Position numbers and translations under genes: made by a program. The notes under the pieces were generated by a model. The model saw only the letters and a list, made by a program, of their open reading frames with translations. It had not been told where the DNA came from and ran no database searches. Positions 47,478 through 55,921 of a stretch of 64,000 nt of DNA are shown one piece after another (position 1 is the stretch's first letter; the number at the start of each line of letters is the position of its first letter). This DNA is from Prauserella_A oleivorans (GTDB taxonomy: Bacteria; Actinomycetota; Actinomycetes; Mycobacteriales; Pseudonocardiaceae). Location of the stretch: NCBI RefSeq assembly GCF_042685745.1, contig NZ_JBHUNT010000001.1:3472001-3536000 (forward strand), in the 5' to 3' direction.

Positions 47478-48515
47478 GTGACCTTCCCGGCAGGCGAGCG
47501 CGACACCATGGCGGTGGCGCTCGCCCTCAGCGAGACCGTGCGGGGCACGACGAGCCCCAACCCGCCGGTGGGCGCGGTGATCCTCGACGCCCACGGCCAC
47601 CGAGCCGGCGCCGGTGCCACGCAGCCTCCGGGCGGGCCGCACGCCGAGGTGATGGCGCTGCGGGAGGCCGGCGAACGAGCACGCGGCGGCACGGCCTTCG
47701 TGACGCTGGAACCGTGCTCGCACCACGGCCGCACGCCACCCTGCACGGATGCGCTGCTCGATGCCGGGATCGCGGCCGTGCGGTACGCGGTCGCGGATCC
47801 GCACCCGCAGGCACGCGGGGGTGCCGAGGTGCTGCGGGCCGCCGGGGTCGACGTGCGCGGCGGGCTGCTCGCCGACGAGGTCGCGGCGGGCCCCCTGCGG
47901 GCCTGGCTGCACTCGGTGCGCACCGGCCGCCCCCACGTCACGTGGAAGTACGCCGCCACCCTCGACGGCCGGATCGCCGCCGCCGACCGCACCAGCCGGT
48001 GGATCTCCGGGCCCGTCTCCCGCGCCGAGGTGCACGCGATCCGGGCCGCCGCCGACGCCGTGGTGGCCGGGACGGGCACCATCCGGGCCGACGACGCCTG
48101 GCTCACCGTGCGCGACGCCGCGGGGGCGCTTGCCGAGCGGCAACCCCTGCGGGTGGTCGTGGGTCGCGGCGGCATACCGGACGGCGCGCGGGTGTTGGAC
48201 TCGGTGGCGGAAACGGTGCACGTCCGCACGCACGACCCGGCCGAGGTCCTGGCGGTTCTGACCGACCGCGGTGTCGTGGACGTGCTGCTCGAAGGCGGGC
48301 CCACGCTGGCGGGCGCGTTCGTCCGGGCGCGGCTGGTCGACCGGATCGTCGCGTATGTCGCACCGGCGCTGCTGGGGGACGGCCCCGCGGCGCTCGGCCC
48401 GGCCGGCGTGTCGACCATCACCGAAGCACACCGCTGGCGTGTCGAAGGGGTCACCATGAGCGGAGAGGACGTGCGCATCACCGCCGTACCGGCCGTGGGC
48501 GAGGGAGGGGACTAG
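47478..48515 (+). CDS. ribD: Bifunctional riboflavin biosynthesis deaminase/reductase
   Basis: RibD deaminates and then reduces the first pyrimidine intermediate of riboflavin synthesis. The 345-residue protein has the N-terminal CMP/dCMP-type deaminase domain with zinc ligands in HAEVMAL and PCSHHGRTPPC, and a C-terminal DHFR-like reductase domain (from about residue 150; WKYAATLDGRIAA, LLEGGPTLAGAF). GTG 47478 begins one base after the rpe stop. Confidence 0.95.
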   Translation: MTFPAGERDTMAVALALSETVRGTTSPNPPVGAVILDAHGHRAGAGATQPPGGPHAEVMALREAGERARGGTAFVTLEPCSHHGRTPPCTDALLDAGIAAVRYAVADPHPQARGGAEVLRAAGVDVRGGLLADEVAAGPLRAWLHSVRTGRPHVTWKYAATLDGRIAAADRTSRWISGPVSRAEVHAIRAAADAVVAGTGTIRADDAWLTVRDAAGALAERQPLRVVVGRGGIPDGARVLDSVAETVHVRTHDPAEVLAVLTDRGVVDVLLEGGPTLAGAFVRARLVDRIVAYVAPALLGDGPAALGPAGVSTITEAHRWRVEGVTMSGEDVRITAVPAVGEGGD

Positions 48516-49142
48516 GTGTTCACCGGGATCGTGGAGGAACTCGGCGAGGTCACGCGGGTCGGGCGGCGGCCGGAGGGCGCCCGGCTGAGCGTGCGGGGCC
48601 CGCTGGTGACCAGCGATGCCAAGCACGGCGACTCCATCGCCGTCAACGGCGTCTGCCTGACGGTCGTGGAGGTCGAGGGTGACGAGTTCACCGTCGACGT
48701 CGTGCGCGAAACCCTCGCTCGCTCCAGCCTGGGCCAGGCCGAGGAGGGCAGGCCGGTCAACCTGGAACGGGCGATGGCGGCCGACGGACGGTTCGGCGGC
48801 CACGTGATGCAGGGTCACGTCGACGGTACCGGGACGTTCCTGAACCGGGACCCGGACGGGCTGACGCACTTCGCCTACCCGCCCGAACTGGGGCGCTACA
48901 TCGTGGAGAAGGGCTCCATCGCCATCGACGGGGTCTCCCTGACCGTTGCCGCGGTGTCGGCGCAGGAGTTCGCCGTGGCGCTCATCCCCACGACCCTCTC
49001 GCTCACCACCCTCGGTCGTACGCAGCCCGGCGATCCGGTGAACCTCGAGGTCGACGTGCTGGCGAAGTACGTCGAGAAAATGGCCACCGTCCACATCTCG
49101 GGCGCGCCGGTGGACAATGGCGTTGGCAAGGAGGACGCGTGA
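48516..49142 (+). CDS. ribE: Riboflavin synthase, alpha subunit
   Basis: The enzyme dismutates two lumazines to riboflavin. The 208-residue protein consists of two similar lumazine-binding barrels: MFTGIVEELG starts the first, and the VNGVCLTV and IDGVSLTV repeats mark each barrel. GTG 48516 follows the ribD stop directly. It ends inside the first codons of ribBA (GTGA overlap). Confidence 0.96.
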   Translation: MFTGIVEELGEVTRVGRRPEGARLSVRGPLVTSDAKHGDSIAVNGVCLTVVEVEGDEFTVDVVRETLARSSLGQAEEGRPVNLERAMAADGRFGGHVMQGHVDGTGTFLNRDPDGLTHFAYPPELGRYIVEKGSIAIDGVSLTVAAVSAQEFAVALIPTTLSLTTLGRTQPGDPVNLEVDVLAKYVEKMATVHISGAPVDNGVGKEDA

Positions 49143-50440
49143 CCATGACGAATGCGGGCCCGGCGGTGGACATCGAGGCCATCGAACTGGCCATCCAGGA
49201 CATCGCCGACGGCCGCCCGGTGGTCGTCGTCGACGACGAGGACCGGGAGAACGAGGGCGACCTGATCTTCGCGGCGGAGAAGGCCACACCGGAGCTGCTG
49301 GCCTTCATGGTCCGTTACACCTCCGGCTACGTCTGCGTGTCGCTGACCGAGCAGGACTGCGACCGCCTCGACCTGCCGCCGATGTACCACACCAACCAGG
49401 ATCAGCGCGGGACCGCCTACACCGTCACCGTCGACGCCGCGGCGGGCGTCACCACCGGGATCTCGGCCGCCGACCGTGCCCACACCATCCGGCTGCTCGC
49501 CGACCCGGCGTCGGTGGCTGCGGACTTCCGCAGGCCCGGGCACGTCGTGCCGCTGCGGGCCAAGGAGGGCGGCGTGCTGCGCAGGCCCGGGCACACGGAG
49601 GCCGGTGTCGACCTCGCGCGGATGGCCGGGCTGGCGCCCGCGGGGGTGTTGTGCGAGATCGTGTCGCAGAAGAACGAGGGCGACATGGCGCGGCGCGACG
49701 AGCTCGAGGTGTTCGCCGCCGACCACGACCTGCGGCTCATCACCATCGCCGACCTGATCGCCTACCGCAGGCGCAAGGAGAAGCAGATCGAGCGCGTGGC
49801 CGAGGCCCGCATCCCGCTGGCCGCCGGCACGTTCCGCGCCATCGGCTACGACAGCCTGCTCGACGGCATCGAGCACATCGCGTTCGTCTACGGCGACATC
49901 GGCGACGGCGAGGACGTGCTGGTCCGCGTGCACTCCGAGTGCCTCACCGGTGACGTCTTCGGGTCCCTGCGCTGCGACTGCGGTCCGCAGCTGCAGGCGG
50001 CGCTCGAGGCGGTGGCCCGTGAGGGCCGCGGCGTCGTGCTCTACGTGCGCGGGCACGAGGGCCGGGGCATCGGGCTGCTGCACAAACTGCAGGCCTACCA
50101 GCTGCAGGACGCCGGCGCGGACACCGTCGACGCCAACCTGGCGCTCGGCGTGCCGGCCGACGCCCGCGACTACGGCACGGGGGCGCAGATCCTGGGCGAC
50201 CTCGGGGTGCGGTCGATGCGGCTGCTCACGAACAACCCCGCCAAGCGCGTGGGCCTCGAGGGCTACGGCCTGCGCGTCACCGGGCGGGTGCCGCTGCCGA
50301 TCTCGCCCAACCCGGAGAATCTCCGGTATCTCAAGACCAAGCGTGACCGGATGGGTCACGACCTCTCCCAGCTGGAGCAGTTCGACGAGGTCGGCGCCGA
50401 GGTGGGCGACGCGCGCAACGGTGGCGGAGGACAGGCGTGA
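49139..50440 (+). CDS. ribBA: Bifunctional DHBP synthase / GTP cyclohydrolase II
   Basis: The protein supplies both precursors of riboflavin. It has 433 residues from GTG 49139. The N-terminal RibB domain (about residues 10-205) has DDEDRENEGDL, and the C-terminal RibA domain has the zinc-binding HSECLTGDVFGSLRCDCG. AAGGAGG at 49128-49134 is 4 nt from GTG 49139 and 10 nt from ATG 49145, so the ATG, two codons further on, is also possible. Confidence 0.96.
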   Translation: MTMTNAGPAVDIEAIELAIQDIADGRPVVVVDDEDRENEGDLIFAAEKATPELLAFMVRYTSGYVCVSLTEQDCDRLDLPPMYHTNQDQRGTAYTVTVDAAAGVTTGISAADRAHTIRLLADPASVAADFRRPGHVVPLRAKEGGVLRRPGHTEAGVDLARMAGLAPAGVLCEIVSQKNEGDMARRDELEVFAADHDLRLITIADLIAYRRRKEKQIERVAEARIPLAAGTFRAIGYDSLLDGIEHIAFVYGDIGDGEDVLVRVHSECLTGDVFGSLRCDCGPQLQAALEAVAREGRGVVLYVRGHEGRGIGLLHKLQAYQLQDAGADTVDANLALGVPADARDYGTGAQILGDLGVRSMRLLTNNPAKRVGLEGYGLRVTGRVPLPISPNPENLRYLKTKRDRMGHDLSQLEQFDEVGAEVGDARNGGGGQA

Positions 50441-50949
50441 GCGGCGAAGGACGTCCCGACGAGAGCACCGGGCCGGCACTGAGCGAGTGCGAGAACCTGC
50501 GGCTGGCGATCGTCGCGACCCGCTGGCACGCCCGGATCACCGACAGCCTGCTGGAGAACGCACTGAAGGTGGCGTCGGAGGCCAAGCTCGCCGACGAGCC
50601 GACGGTGGTGCGCGTGGCCGGCGCGGTGGAGCTGCCGGTGGTGGCGCAGGCACTGGCGCGCAACCACGACGCGGTCGTGGCGCTGGGCGTGGTGATCCGC
50701 GGGGGCACGCCTCATTTCGAGTACGTGTGTGACGCGGTGACGGCCGGGCTGACGAGGGTGGCGCTCGACGAGAGCACGCCCGTCGGCAACGGGGTGCTCA
50801 CCTGCGACACCGAGCAACAGGCGCTGGACCGGGCCGGGCTTCCCGGGTCGGCGGAGGACAAGGGTCGCGAGGCGACCGTCGCGGCCCTGACCACCGCCAC
50901 CGTGCTCCGCGGCCTGCGTCAGCCATGGACGGAACGAGGCTTCGTGTGA
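50437..50949 (+). CDS. ribH: 6,7-dimethyl-8-ribityllumazine synthase
   Basis: RibH condenses the RibA/RibD product with DHBP. The 170-residue protein has the phosphate-binding and catalytic segment GVVIRGGTPHFEYVCD with the active His, and GNGVLTCDTEQQA. It overlaps ribBA by GTGA. Together with ribD, ribE and ribBA it makes riboflavin synthesis complete except for the phosphatase step. Confidence 0.96.
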   Translation: MSGEGRPDESTGPALSECENLRLAIVATRWHARITDSLLENALKVASEAKLADEPTVVRVAGAVELPVVAQALARNHDAVVALGVVIRGGTPHFEYVCDAVTAGLTRVALDESTPVGNGVLTCDTEQQALDRAGLPGSAEDKGREATVAALTTATVLRGLRQPWTERGFV

Positions 50950-51401
50950 GCGGACGAACGAGGACCGACGAGACCGTGGTGATCAGGCCGCGGCGCGCCG
51001 CCTGGATGGGCGGCGTGGTCGCGTTGGTCATGCTGGCCGTGTTCACCGTGGTGGCCGTGCTGCTGCGCACCTCCGACACGGGCGTGATCTTCCACCTGAG
51101 CGACCAGATCGCGATGATCGGCGTCGGCGTGCTGCTGGCCGCCGCCGCCCTGTCGTTCGCGACGCCCCGGGTGCGGGCCGACGCCGACGGCATCGACGTG
51201 CGCAACATCGGCGTCGGCCGGCACTTCGACTGGTCCGAGGTGCTGTCGGTGAGCTTTCCCGACGGCGCGTCGTTCGCACGGCTGGAGCTGCCCGACGACG
51301 AGTACTACGCGCTGCTCGCCGTGCAGGCCGTCGACCGGCACCACGCCGTCGAGGCCGTGCGCGCCCTGCGCAGGCTGCACAAGCAGGCGCACGGGTCCTG
51401 A
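50946..51401 (+). CDS. PH-domain membrane protein
   Basis: A 151-residue protein with two membrane segments (about residues 23-43 and 58-75), then a small PH-type domain (DGIDVRNIGVGRHFDWSEV). This matches the PH-domain proteins found after ribH in Actinobacteria. GTG 50946 overlaps the ribH stop by GTGA; ATG 50925 would extend it by seven residues into ribH. The function is unknown. Confidence 0.82.
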   Translation: MSGRTRTDETVVIRPRRAAWMGGVVALVMLAVFTVVAVLLRTSDTGVIFHLSDQIAMIGVGVLLAAAALSFATPRVRADADGIDVRNIGVGRHFDWSEVLSVSFPDGASFARLELPDDEYYALLAVQAVDRHHAVEAVRALRRLHKQAHGS

Positions 51402-51406
51402 CCGCG

Positions 51407-51420
51407 AGCCGGTGCCGGCT
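51407..51420. terminator. Small hairpin between convergent genes
   Basis: AGCCG (51407-51411) pairs with CGGCT (51416-51420) over a GTGC loop, between the ends of the PH-domain gene and xthA. It is weak and has no T-tract. Confidence 0.35.
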
Positions 51421-52207
51421 ACAGCTCGAGATCGACCACCACAGGCGCGTGGTCCGAGGCGCCCTTGCCCTTGCGCTCCTCCCGGTCGACGTAGGCGTCG
51501 GTGACCGCGCCGGCGAACGCGCTGTCGGCGTAGACGAGGTCGATCCGCATTCCCTTGTTCTTGGGGAAGGCCAGCTGCCGGTAGTCCCAGTACGTGTACG
51601 GCCGGTCGTACTTCAGCGGGCGCGGCACCACGTCGGTCAGCCCGGCGTCCCGGAGCATCGCGAGGGCCTTGCGCTCCGGCTCGGTGACGTGGGTCGACTC
51701 GGTGAACAGCGAGATGTCCCACACGTCGTCGTCGGTGGGGGCGATGTTGAAGTCGCCGAGCACCGCGAACGGGCGCTCGCCTCGGCCGTCGGCCGTCTCG
51801 GCGAGCACCGTGGCGTGCAGCGCCTCGAGCCAGGCGAGCTTGTAGTCGTAGTGCGGATGTCCCGGCTCCCGGCCGTTGGGCACGTACACCGACCAGACGC
51901 GCACACCCCCGCACGTGGCGCCGAGCGCGCGGGGCTCCACCACGCCGTCGTAGGCGGGCTGGTTGACGAGGTCGCGGGTGATGTCCTCCAGCCCGACGCG
52001 GGAGAGCACCGCCACGCCGTTCCACCGGCCGGTGCCGTGGCAGGCGATGTCGTAACCCAGCTCGGCGATCTGCTCGCGCGGGAACGCCTCGGCCGCGCAC
52101 TTGAGTTCCTGCACGCACACCACGTCCGGCCGGGCCGACGAGAGCCAGCCGACCAGGCGGGGGAGGCGGGCGGTGACCGAGTTGACGTTCCACGTGGCGA
52201 TCCGCAT
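51419..52207 (-). CDS. xthA: Exodeoxyribonuclease III (AP endonuclease)
   Basis: The enzyme cuts abasic sites and trims 3' ends in base excision repair. The 262-residue EEP-fold protein has the expected motifs: MRIATWNVNSVTARL (Asn), CVQELK (Glu), GTGRWNGVAVLSR, VLGDFNIAPTD (Asp/Asn) and GASDHAPVV with the catalytic Asp-His. ATG 52207 starts at the conserved MRIATWN; the longer reading frame upstream has no conserved sequence. AAGG lies about 8 nt upstream. Confidence 0.94.
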   Translation of the reverse strand: MRIATWNVNSVTARLPRLVGWLSSARPDVVCVQELKCAAEAFPREQIAELGYDIACHGTGRWNGVAVLSRVGLEDITRDLVNQPAYDGVVEPRALGATCGGVRVWSVYVPNGREPGHPHYDYKLAWLEALHATVLAETADGRGERPFAVLGDFNIAPTDDDVWDISLFTESTHVTEPERKALAMLRDAGLTDVVPRPLKYDRPYTYWDYRQLAFPKNKGMRIDLVYADSAFAGAVTDAYVDREERKGKGASDHAPVVVDLEL

Positions 52208-52234
52208 GGGGGAACCTTCGCACAGCGGGAGGGT

Positions 52235-52252
52235 CGTATAACGCCCTATACG
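52235..52252. promoter_or_regulatory. Inverted repeat in the xthA/HAD divergent region
   Basis: CGTATA (52235-52240), 6 nt, TATACG (52247-52252) form a perfect AT-rich dyad. It lies 28 nt upstream of xthA and probably overlaps its -10 region. It is not the actinobacterial LexA box. The binding protein is unknown. Confidence 0.4.
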
Positions 52253-52279
52253 GCGGTGCCGTGGAGCGTGGCCCGGCAC

Positions 52280-52285
52280 TAGGCT
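52280..52285 (+). promoter_or_regulatory. -10 element of a probable leaderless promoter
   Basis: TAGGCT is followed by 7 nt and ATG 52293. Confidence 0.45.
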
Positions 52286-52292
52286 GCCGATC

Positions 52293-52976
52293 ATGACCCG
52301 CGCGAAGGCACGGAGGCCGGAGGTCGTCCTGTTCGACGTCTTCGAGACGTTGGTGCGGCTGGAACCGCTGCGGGAGCGGTTCGTCGCGGCAGGCAGGCCC
52401 GCGCACGAGCTGGAGCTGTTCTTCGCGCGGACCCTGCGCGACGGCATGGCGTACACGCTCGCCGGTGAGGCGCCGCGGTTCCGCGAGGTGGCGGCCGCCC
52501 AGCTCATGGTCACCTCCGGCTACCAGCTCGACCGCGACGCCGCCGACCACATCCTCGACGGGTTCGCCGAGCTGCCACTGCACCCCGACGCCCAGCCCGC
52601 CTTCGACCTCCTCGCCGACGCCGGCGTGCCCTGCTACGGCTTCACGCACGGCTCGGCGGCCATCCTGGAGACCGTGCTCGACCGGCACGGCATCCGGCAC
52701 AAGCTCCGGGGCGTGCTCTCGGCCGAGGCGATCCGGTCGTTCAAGCCGCCGGCGCGGGTCTACCACTGGGCGTGCGAGCAGGCCGGCGCGGAACCCGCGG
52801 CGACGGCACTGGTCGCCGTGCACTCGTGGGACACCCACGGCGCGGTCCGGGCCGGTCTGCTCGCCGGGCTCGCCACGCGCCTGGAGGGCGGTGTGCCCGG
52901 CATCGTGGAGCGCCCGCACGTGGTGGCCGAGCGCGTCGACGAGGTCGTCGCCGGCCTGCTGAGCCTCGACGGGTGA
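52293..52976 (+). CDS. HAD family hydrolase (haloacid dehalogenase type II-like)
   Basis: A 227-residue HAD phosphatase-like protein. Motif I is FDVFETL with the nucleophilic Asp, motif II FTHGS, motif III Lys in SFKPPA, and motif IV around SWDTHGA. It resembles L-2-haloacid dehalogenases, but the Asn usual in motif II (SNG) is replaced by His, so dehalogenation should not be assumed. It stands alone between xthA and uvrC. Confidence 0.85.
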   Translation: MTRAKARRPEVVLFDVFETLVRLEPLRERFVAAGRPAHELELFFARTLRDGMAYTLAGEAPRFREVAAAQLMVTSGYQLDRDAADHILDGFAELPLHPDAQPAFDLLADAGVPCYGFTHGSAAILETVLDRHGIRHKLRGVLSAEAIRSFKPPARVYHWACEQAGAEPAATALVAVHSWDTHGAVRAGLLAGLATRLEGGVPGIVERPHVVAERVDEVVAGLLSLDG

Positions 52977-53047
52977 GGCAGGCCCGGTCCGCCCGACGCC
53001 GGCCCGGAGGCTGCCCCCGCCCACGACGAAGCGTCGTGCGCTGCAAG

Positions 53048-53053
53048 TAGATT
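53048..53053 (+). promoter_or_regulatory. -10 element of a probable leaderless uvrC promoter
   Basis: TAGATT is followed by 7 nt and GTG 53061. It probably drives uvrC-rapZ-yvcK-whiA. Confidence 0.48.
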
Positions 53054-53060
53054 CGAACCT

Positions 53061-55040
53061 GTGGCTGACCCCTCGACCTACCGCCCCGCGCCGGGGAGCA
53101 TTCCGGACGAACCCGGTGTGTACAAGTTCCGCGACGCCACCCGCCGGGTCATCTACGTCGGCAAGGCCAAGAGTCTGCGCAGCAGGCTGAACTCCTACTT
53201 CGCCGACCTCGCCGGGCTGCACCCGCGTACCCGGCAGATGGTCACCACGGCGGCGAGCGTGGAGTGGACGGTCGTGTCCACCGAGGTCGAGGCGCTGCAG
53301 CTCGAGTACAACTGGATCAAGGAATTCGACCCGCGGTTCAACGTCCGCTACCGCGACGACAAGTCCTACCCGGTACTCGCGGTGACGCTCAACGAGGAGT
53401 TCCCGCGCCTGCACGTCTACCGCGGACCGCGCAAGCGGGGCGTGCGCTACTTCGGCCCGTACGCGCACGCGTGGGCCATCCGCGAGACGCTCGACCTGCT
53501 CCTCCGGGTCTTCCCGGCGCGGACCTGCTCGAACGGCGTGTTCCGCAGGCACGGTCAGATCGGCAGACCCTGCCTGCTCGGCTATATCGACAAGTGCTCG
53601 GCCCCGTGCGTCGGCCGGGTGAGCGCCGACGAGCACCGCGCGATCGTGGAGGACTTCTGCGACTTCCTCGCCGGGCGCACCGACCTGATGATCCGCAGAC
53701 TCGAGAAGGCGATGGCCGAGGCGGCCGAGGCGCTGGAGTTCGAGCGCGCCGCCCGGTTGCGGGACGACCTCGGTGCGCTGCGGCGGGCCATGGAGAAACA
53801 GGCCGTCGTGCTCGGCGACGGCACCGACGCCGACGTCATCGCCTTCGCCCACGACGAACTGGAAGCGGCCGTCCAGGTCTTCCACGTCCGCGGCGGGCGG
53901 GTGCGCGGGCAGCGCGGCTGGGTCATCGACAAGGTCGACGAGATGGACGTCCCCGCGCTCGTGGAGCAGTTCCTGAGCCAGTTCTACGCCGAGCAGGTGG
54001 ACCTGGCGCGGGAGAGCCCGGCCAACGGGTCCGCGGTGCCGCGGGAGGTGCTGGTACCGGAGCTGCCGCCCGATGCCGAGGCGATGAGCGAATGGCTGTC
54101 CGGGCTGCGGGGGGCCCGGGTGCGGCTGCGCGTCCCGCAGCGTGGTGACAAGCGGGCGCTGGCCGACACCGTTGCCCGCAACGCCCAGGAGGCCTTCGCG
54201 CAGCACAAGCTGCGCCGGGCCGGCGACCTCACGGCGCGCTCGGCGGCCCTGTCCGAGCTGCAGGAGTACCTCGGGCTGGACTCGGCGCCGCTGCGGATCG
54301 AATGCGTCGACATCAGCCACACCCAGGGCACCGACGTGGTCGCCTCGCTCGTGGTGTTCGAGGACGGCATCCCGCGCAAGTCCGAATACCGCCGCTTCGC
54401 GCTGCGCGAGGCCGCCACCGAGGGCGACGTCGCGGCGATCGCCGAGGTCGTGCGGCGCCGGTTCGCGCGCTACCTCAAGGAGACCGGCGGCGAGGCGGGC
54501 GGCACCGTCGCCGACGAGCCGGGCAGCGCGCCGGGCATCGACCCGGATACGGGCAAGCCGCGCAAGTTCGCCTACCCGCCGAACCTGCTGGTCGTCGACG
54601 GCGCGGGGCCGCAGGCCACGGCGGCCGCGGACGTGCTCGGCGACCTCGGCGTCACCGACGTGGCCGTCGTGGGGCTCGCGAAACGGCTCGAGGAGGTGTG
54701 GCTGCCCAACGATCCCGACCCGGTCATCCTGCCGCGGACCTCGGACGCGCTGTACCTTCTGCAACGGGTACGCGACGAGGCACACCGCTTCGCCATCCGG
54801 TACCACCGGCAGAAGCGGGCCAAGCGTGTGCAGGCGTCGGCGCTCGACGGGGTGCCGGGACTCGGGCAGGCGCGCAAGTCCGCGCTCATCAAGCATTTCG
54901 GCTCCGTGAAGAAGCTGAAGCAGGCCAGCGTGGACGAGATCGCGCAGGTGCCGGGGTTCGGCAAGCGCACGGCCGAGGTCGTGTACGCCGCGCTCGCAGG
55001 GGGAGACACGAGAGACGAGGGGAGTCACGGACGTGACTGA
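53061..55040 (+). CDS. uvrC: Excinuclease ABC subunit C
   Basis: UvrC makes both incisions in nucleotide excision repair. The 659-residue protein has the GIY-YIG domain (about 14-95; GVYKFRD and VIYVGKAKSLRSRL), the UVR motif (about 210-245), the RNase H-like domain (CVDISHTQGTDVVASLVVF, VVDGAGPQ) and C-terminal HhH motifs (VPGLGQARKSALIKHFG). It overlaps rapZ by 8 bp. Confidence 0.97.
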   Translation: MADPSTYRPAPGSIPDEPGVYKFRDATRRVIYVGKAKSLRSRLNSYFADLAGLHPRTRQMVTTAASVEWTVVSTEVEALQLEYNWIKEFDPRFNVRYRDDKSYPVLAVTLNEEFPRLHVYRGPRKRGVRYFGPYAHAWAIRETLDLLLRVFPARTCSNGVFRRHGQIGRPCLLGYIDKCSAPCVGRVSADEHRAIVEDFCDFLAGRTDLMIRRLEKAMAEAAEALEFERAARLRDDLGALRRAMEKQAVVLGDGTDADVIAFAHDELEAAVQVFHVRGGRVRGQRGWVIDKVDEMDVPALVEQFLSQFYAEQVDLARESPANGSAVPREVLVPELPPDAEAMSEWLSGLRGARVRLRVPQRGDKRALADTVARNAQEAFAQHKLRRAGDLTARSAALSELQEYLGLDSAPLRIECVDISHTQGTDVVASLVVFEDGIPRKSEYRRFALREAATEGDVAAIAEVVRRRFARYLKETGGEAGGTVADEPGSAPGIDPDTGKPRKFAYPPNLLVVDGAGPQATAAADVLGDLGVTDVAVVGLAKRLEEVWLPNDPDPVILPRTSDALYLLQRVRDEAHRFAIRYHRQKRAKRVQASALDGVPGLGQARKSALIKHFGSVKKLKQASVDEIAQVPGFGKRTAEVVYAALAGGDTRDEGSHGRD

Positions 55041-55921
55041 CGAAGACGCCCGGACGTCGGGCATGGAGGTCGCGGTGGTCACCGGGCTGTCCGGCGCGGG
55101 CCGGAGCACGGCGGCCAAGTGCCTGGAGGACCTGGGCTGGTTCGTGGTCGACAACCTGCCGCCCGAGCTGATCTCGACCATGGTCGAGCTCGGCGCGCAG
55201 TCCCGTGGCGCCATCACCAAGGTGGCCGTGGTGATGGACGTGCGCTCTCGCGCGTTCACCGACGACCTCGCCTCCGTGATCAAGGGCCTCGACGCGCGCG
55301 GCTACAAACCTCGCGTGCTGTTCCTCGAAGCCACCGACGCCGTGCTGATCCGCCGGTTCGACCAGGTCCGGCGCAGCCACCCCATGCAGGGCGACGGCAG
55401 GCTCGTCGACGGCATCGGCGCCGAGCGGGGCGCTGCTGGCGCCGTTGCGGGAGGAGGCCGACCTGCTGCTGGACACCTCGTCGCTGTCGGTGCACGACCT
55501 GCGCGCGAAGATCGAGGACGCCTTCGGCACCGAGTCCTCGGCTCAGACCCGGGTGACGGTGCTCTCGTTCGGGTACAAATACGGCCTGCCGATGGACTCC
55601 GATCTCGTGATGGACGTGCGGTTTTTGCCCAATCCGTTCTGGATCCCCGAGCTGCGCGACCACAGCGGACTCGACACCGAGGTGCGCAACTACGTGCTCG
55701 GCCAGGAGGGCGCCGAGGAGTTCCTCGACCGCTACCACGAGCTGCTGCGGCTGATCGGCGCCGGGTACAGGCGGGAGGGCAAGCGTTACCTCACGCTCGC
55801 GGTCGGCTGCACCGGCGGCAAGCACCGCAGCGTCGCCATCTCCGAGGAGCTCGCCAATCGATTGTCCAAAGAGGATGGAATGGCGGTGAAGGTGGTTCAC
55901 CGCGACCTGGGCCGGGAGTGA
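55033..55921 (+). pseudogene. rapZ: RNase adapter RapZ, interrupted by a one-base frameshift
   Basis: RapZ is a nucleotide-binding protein (YvcJ family). Here the N-terminal part (P-loop TGLSGAGRSTAAKCLEDLG, then VVDNLPPELI) is read from GTG 55033, while the C-terminal part (FGYKYGLPMDSDLVMDVR, CTGGKHRS) is read in another frame up to the TGA at 55919. The switch is at a GGGG run at 55427-55430. Removing one G gives a smooth family-like join (AERALLAPLREEADLLL) and a normal 295-residue protein. A sequencing or assembly error is the simplest explanation; a true mutation or programmed shift is possible. It overlaps uvrC and yvcK. Confidence 0.85.

Noticed and set aside
52235..52252. LexA (SOS) box upstream of xthA
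   Set aside because: The dyad reads CGTATA-N6-TATACG and lacks the GAAC/GTTC half-sites of the actinobacterial SOS box.
52293..52976. True L-2-haloacid dehalogenase
   Set aside because: Motif II has His where the family has Asn (THG instead of SNG), so substrate specificity cannot be assumed.
50919..55283. Minus-strand open frame of about 1450 codons across ribH to uvrC
   Set aside because: It contains xthA in its own frame only by chance overlap in region. Most of it mirrors uvrC and has low-complexity composition.
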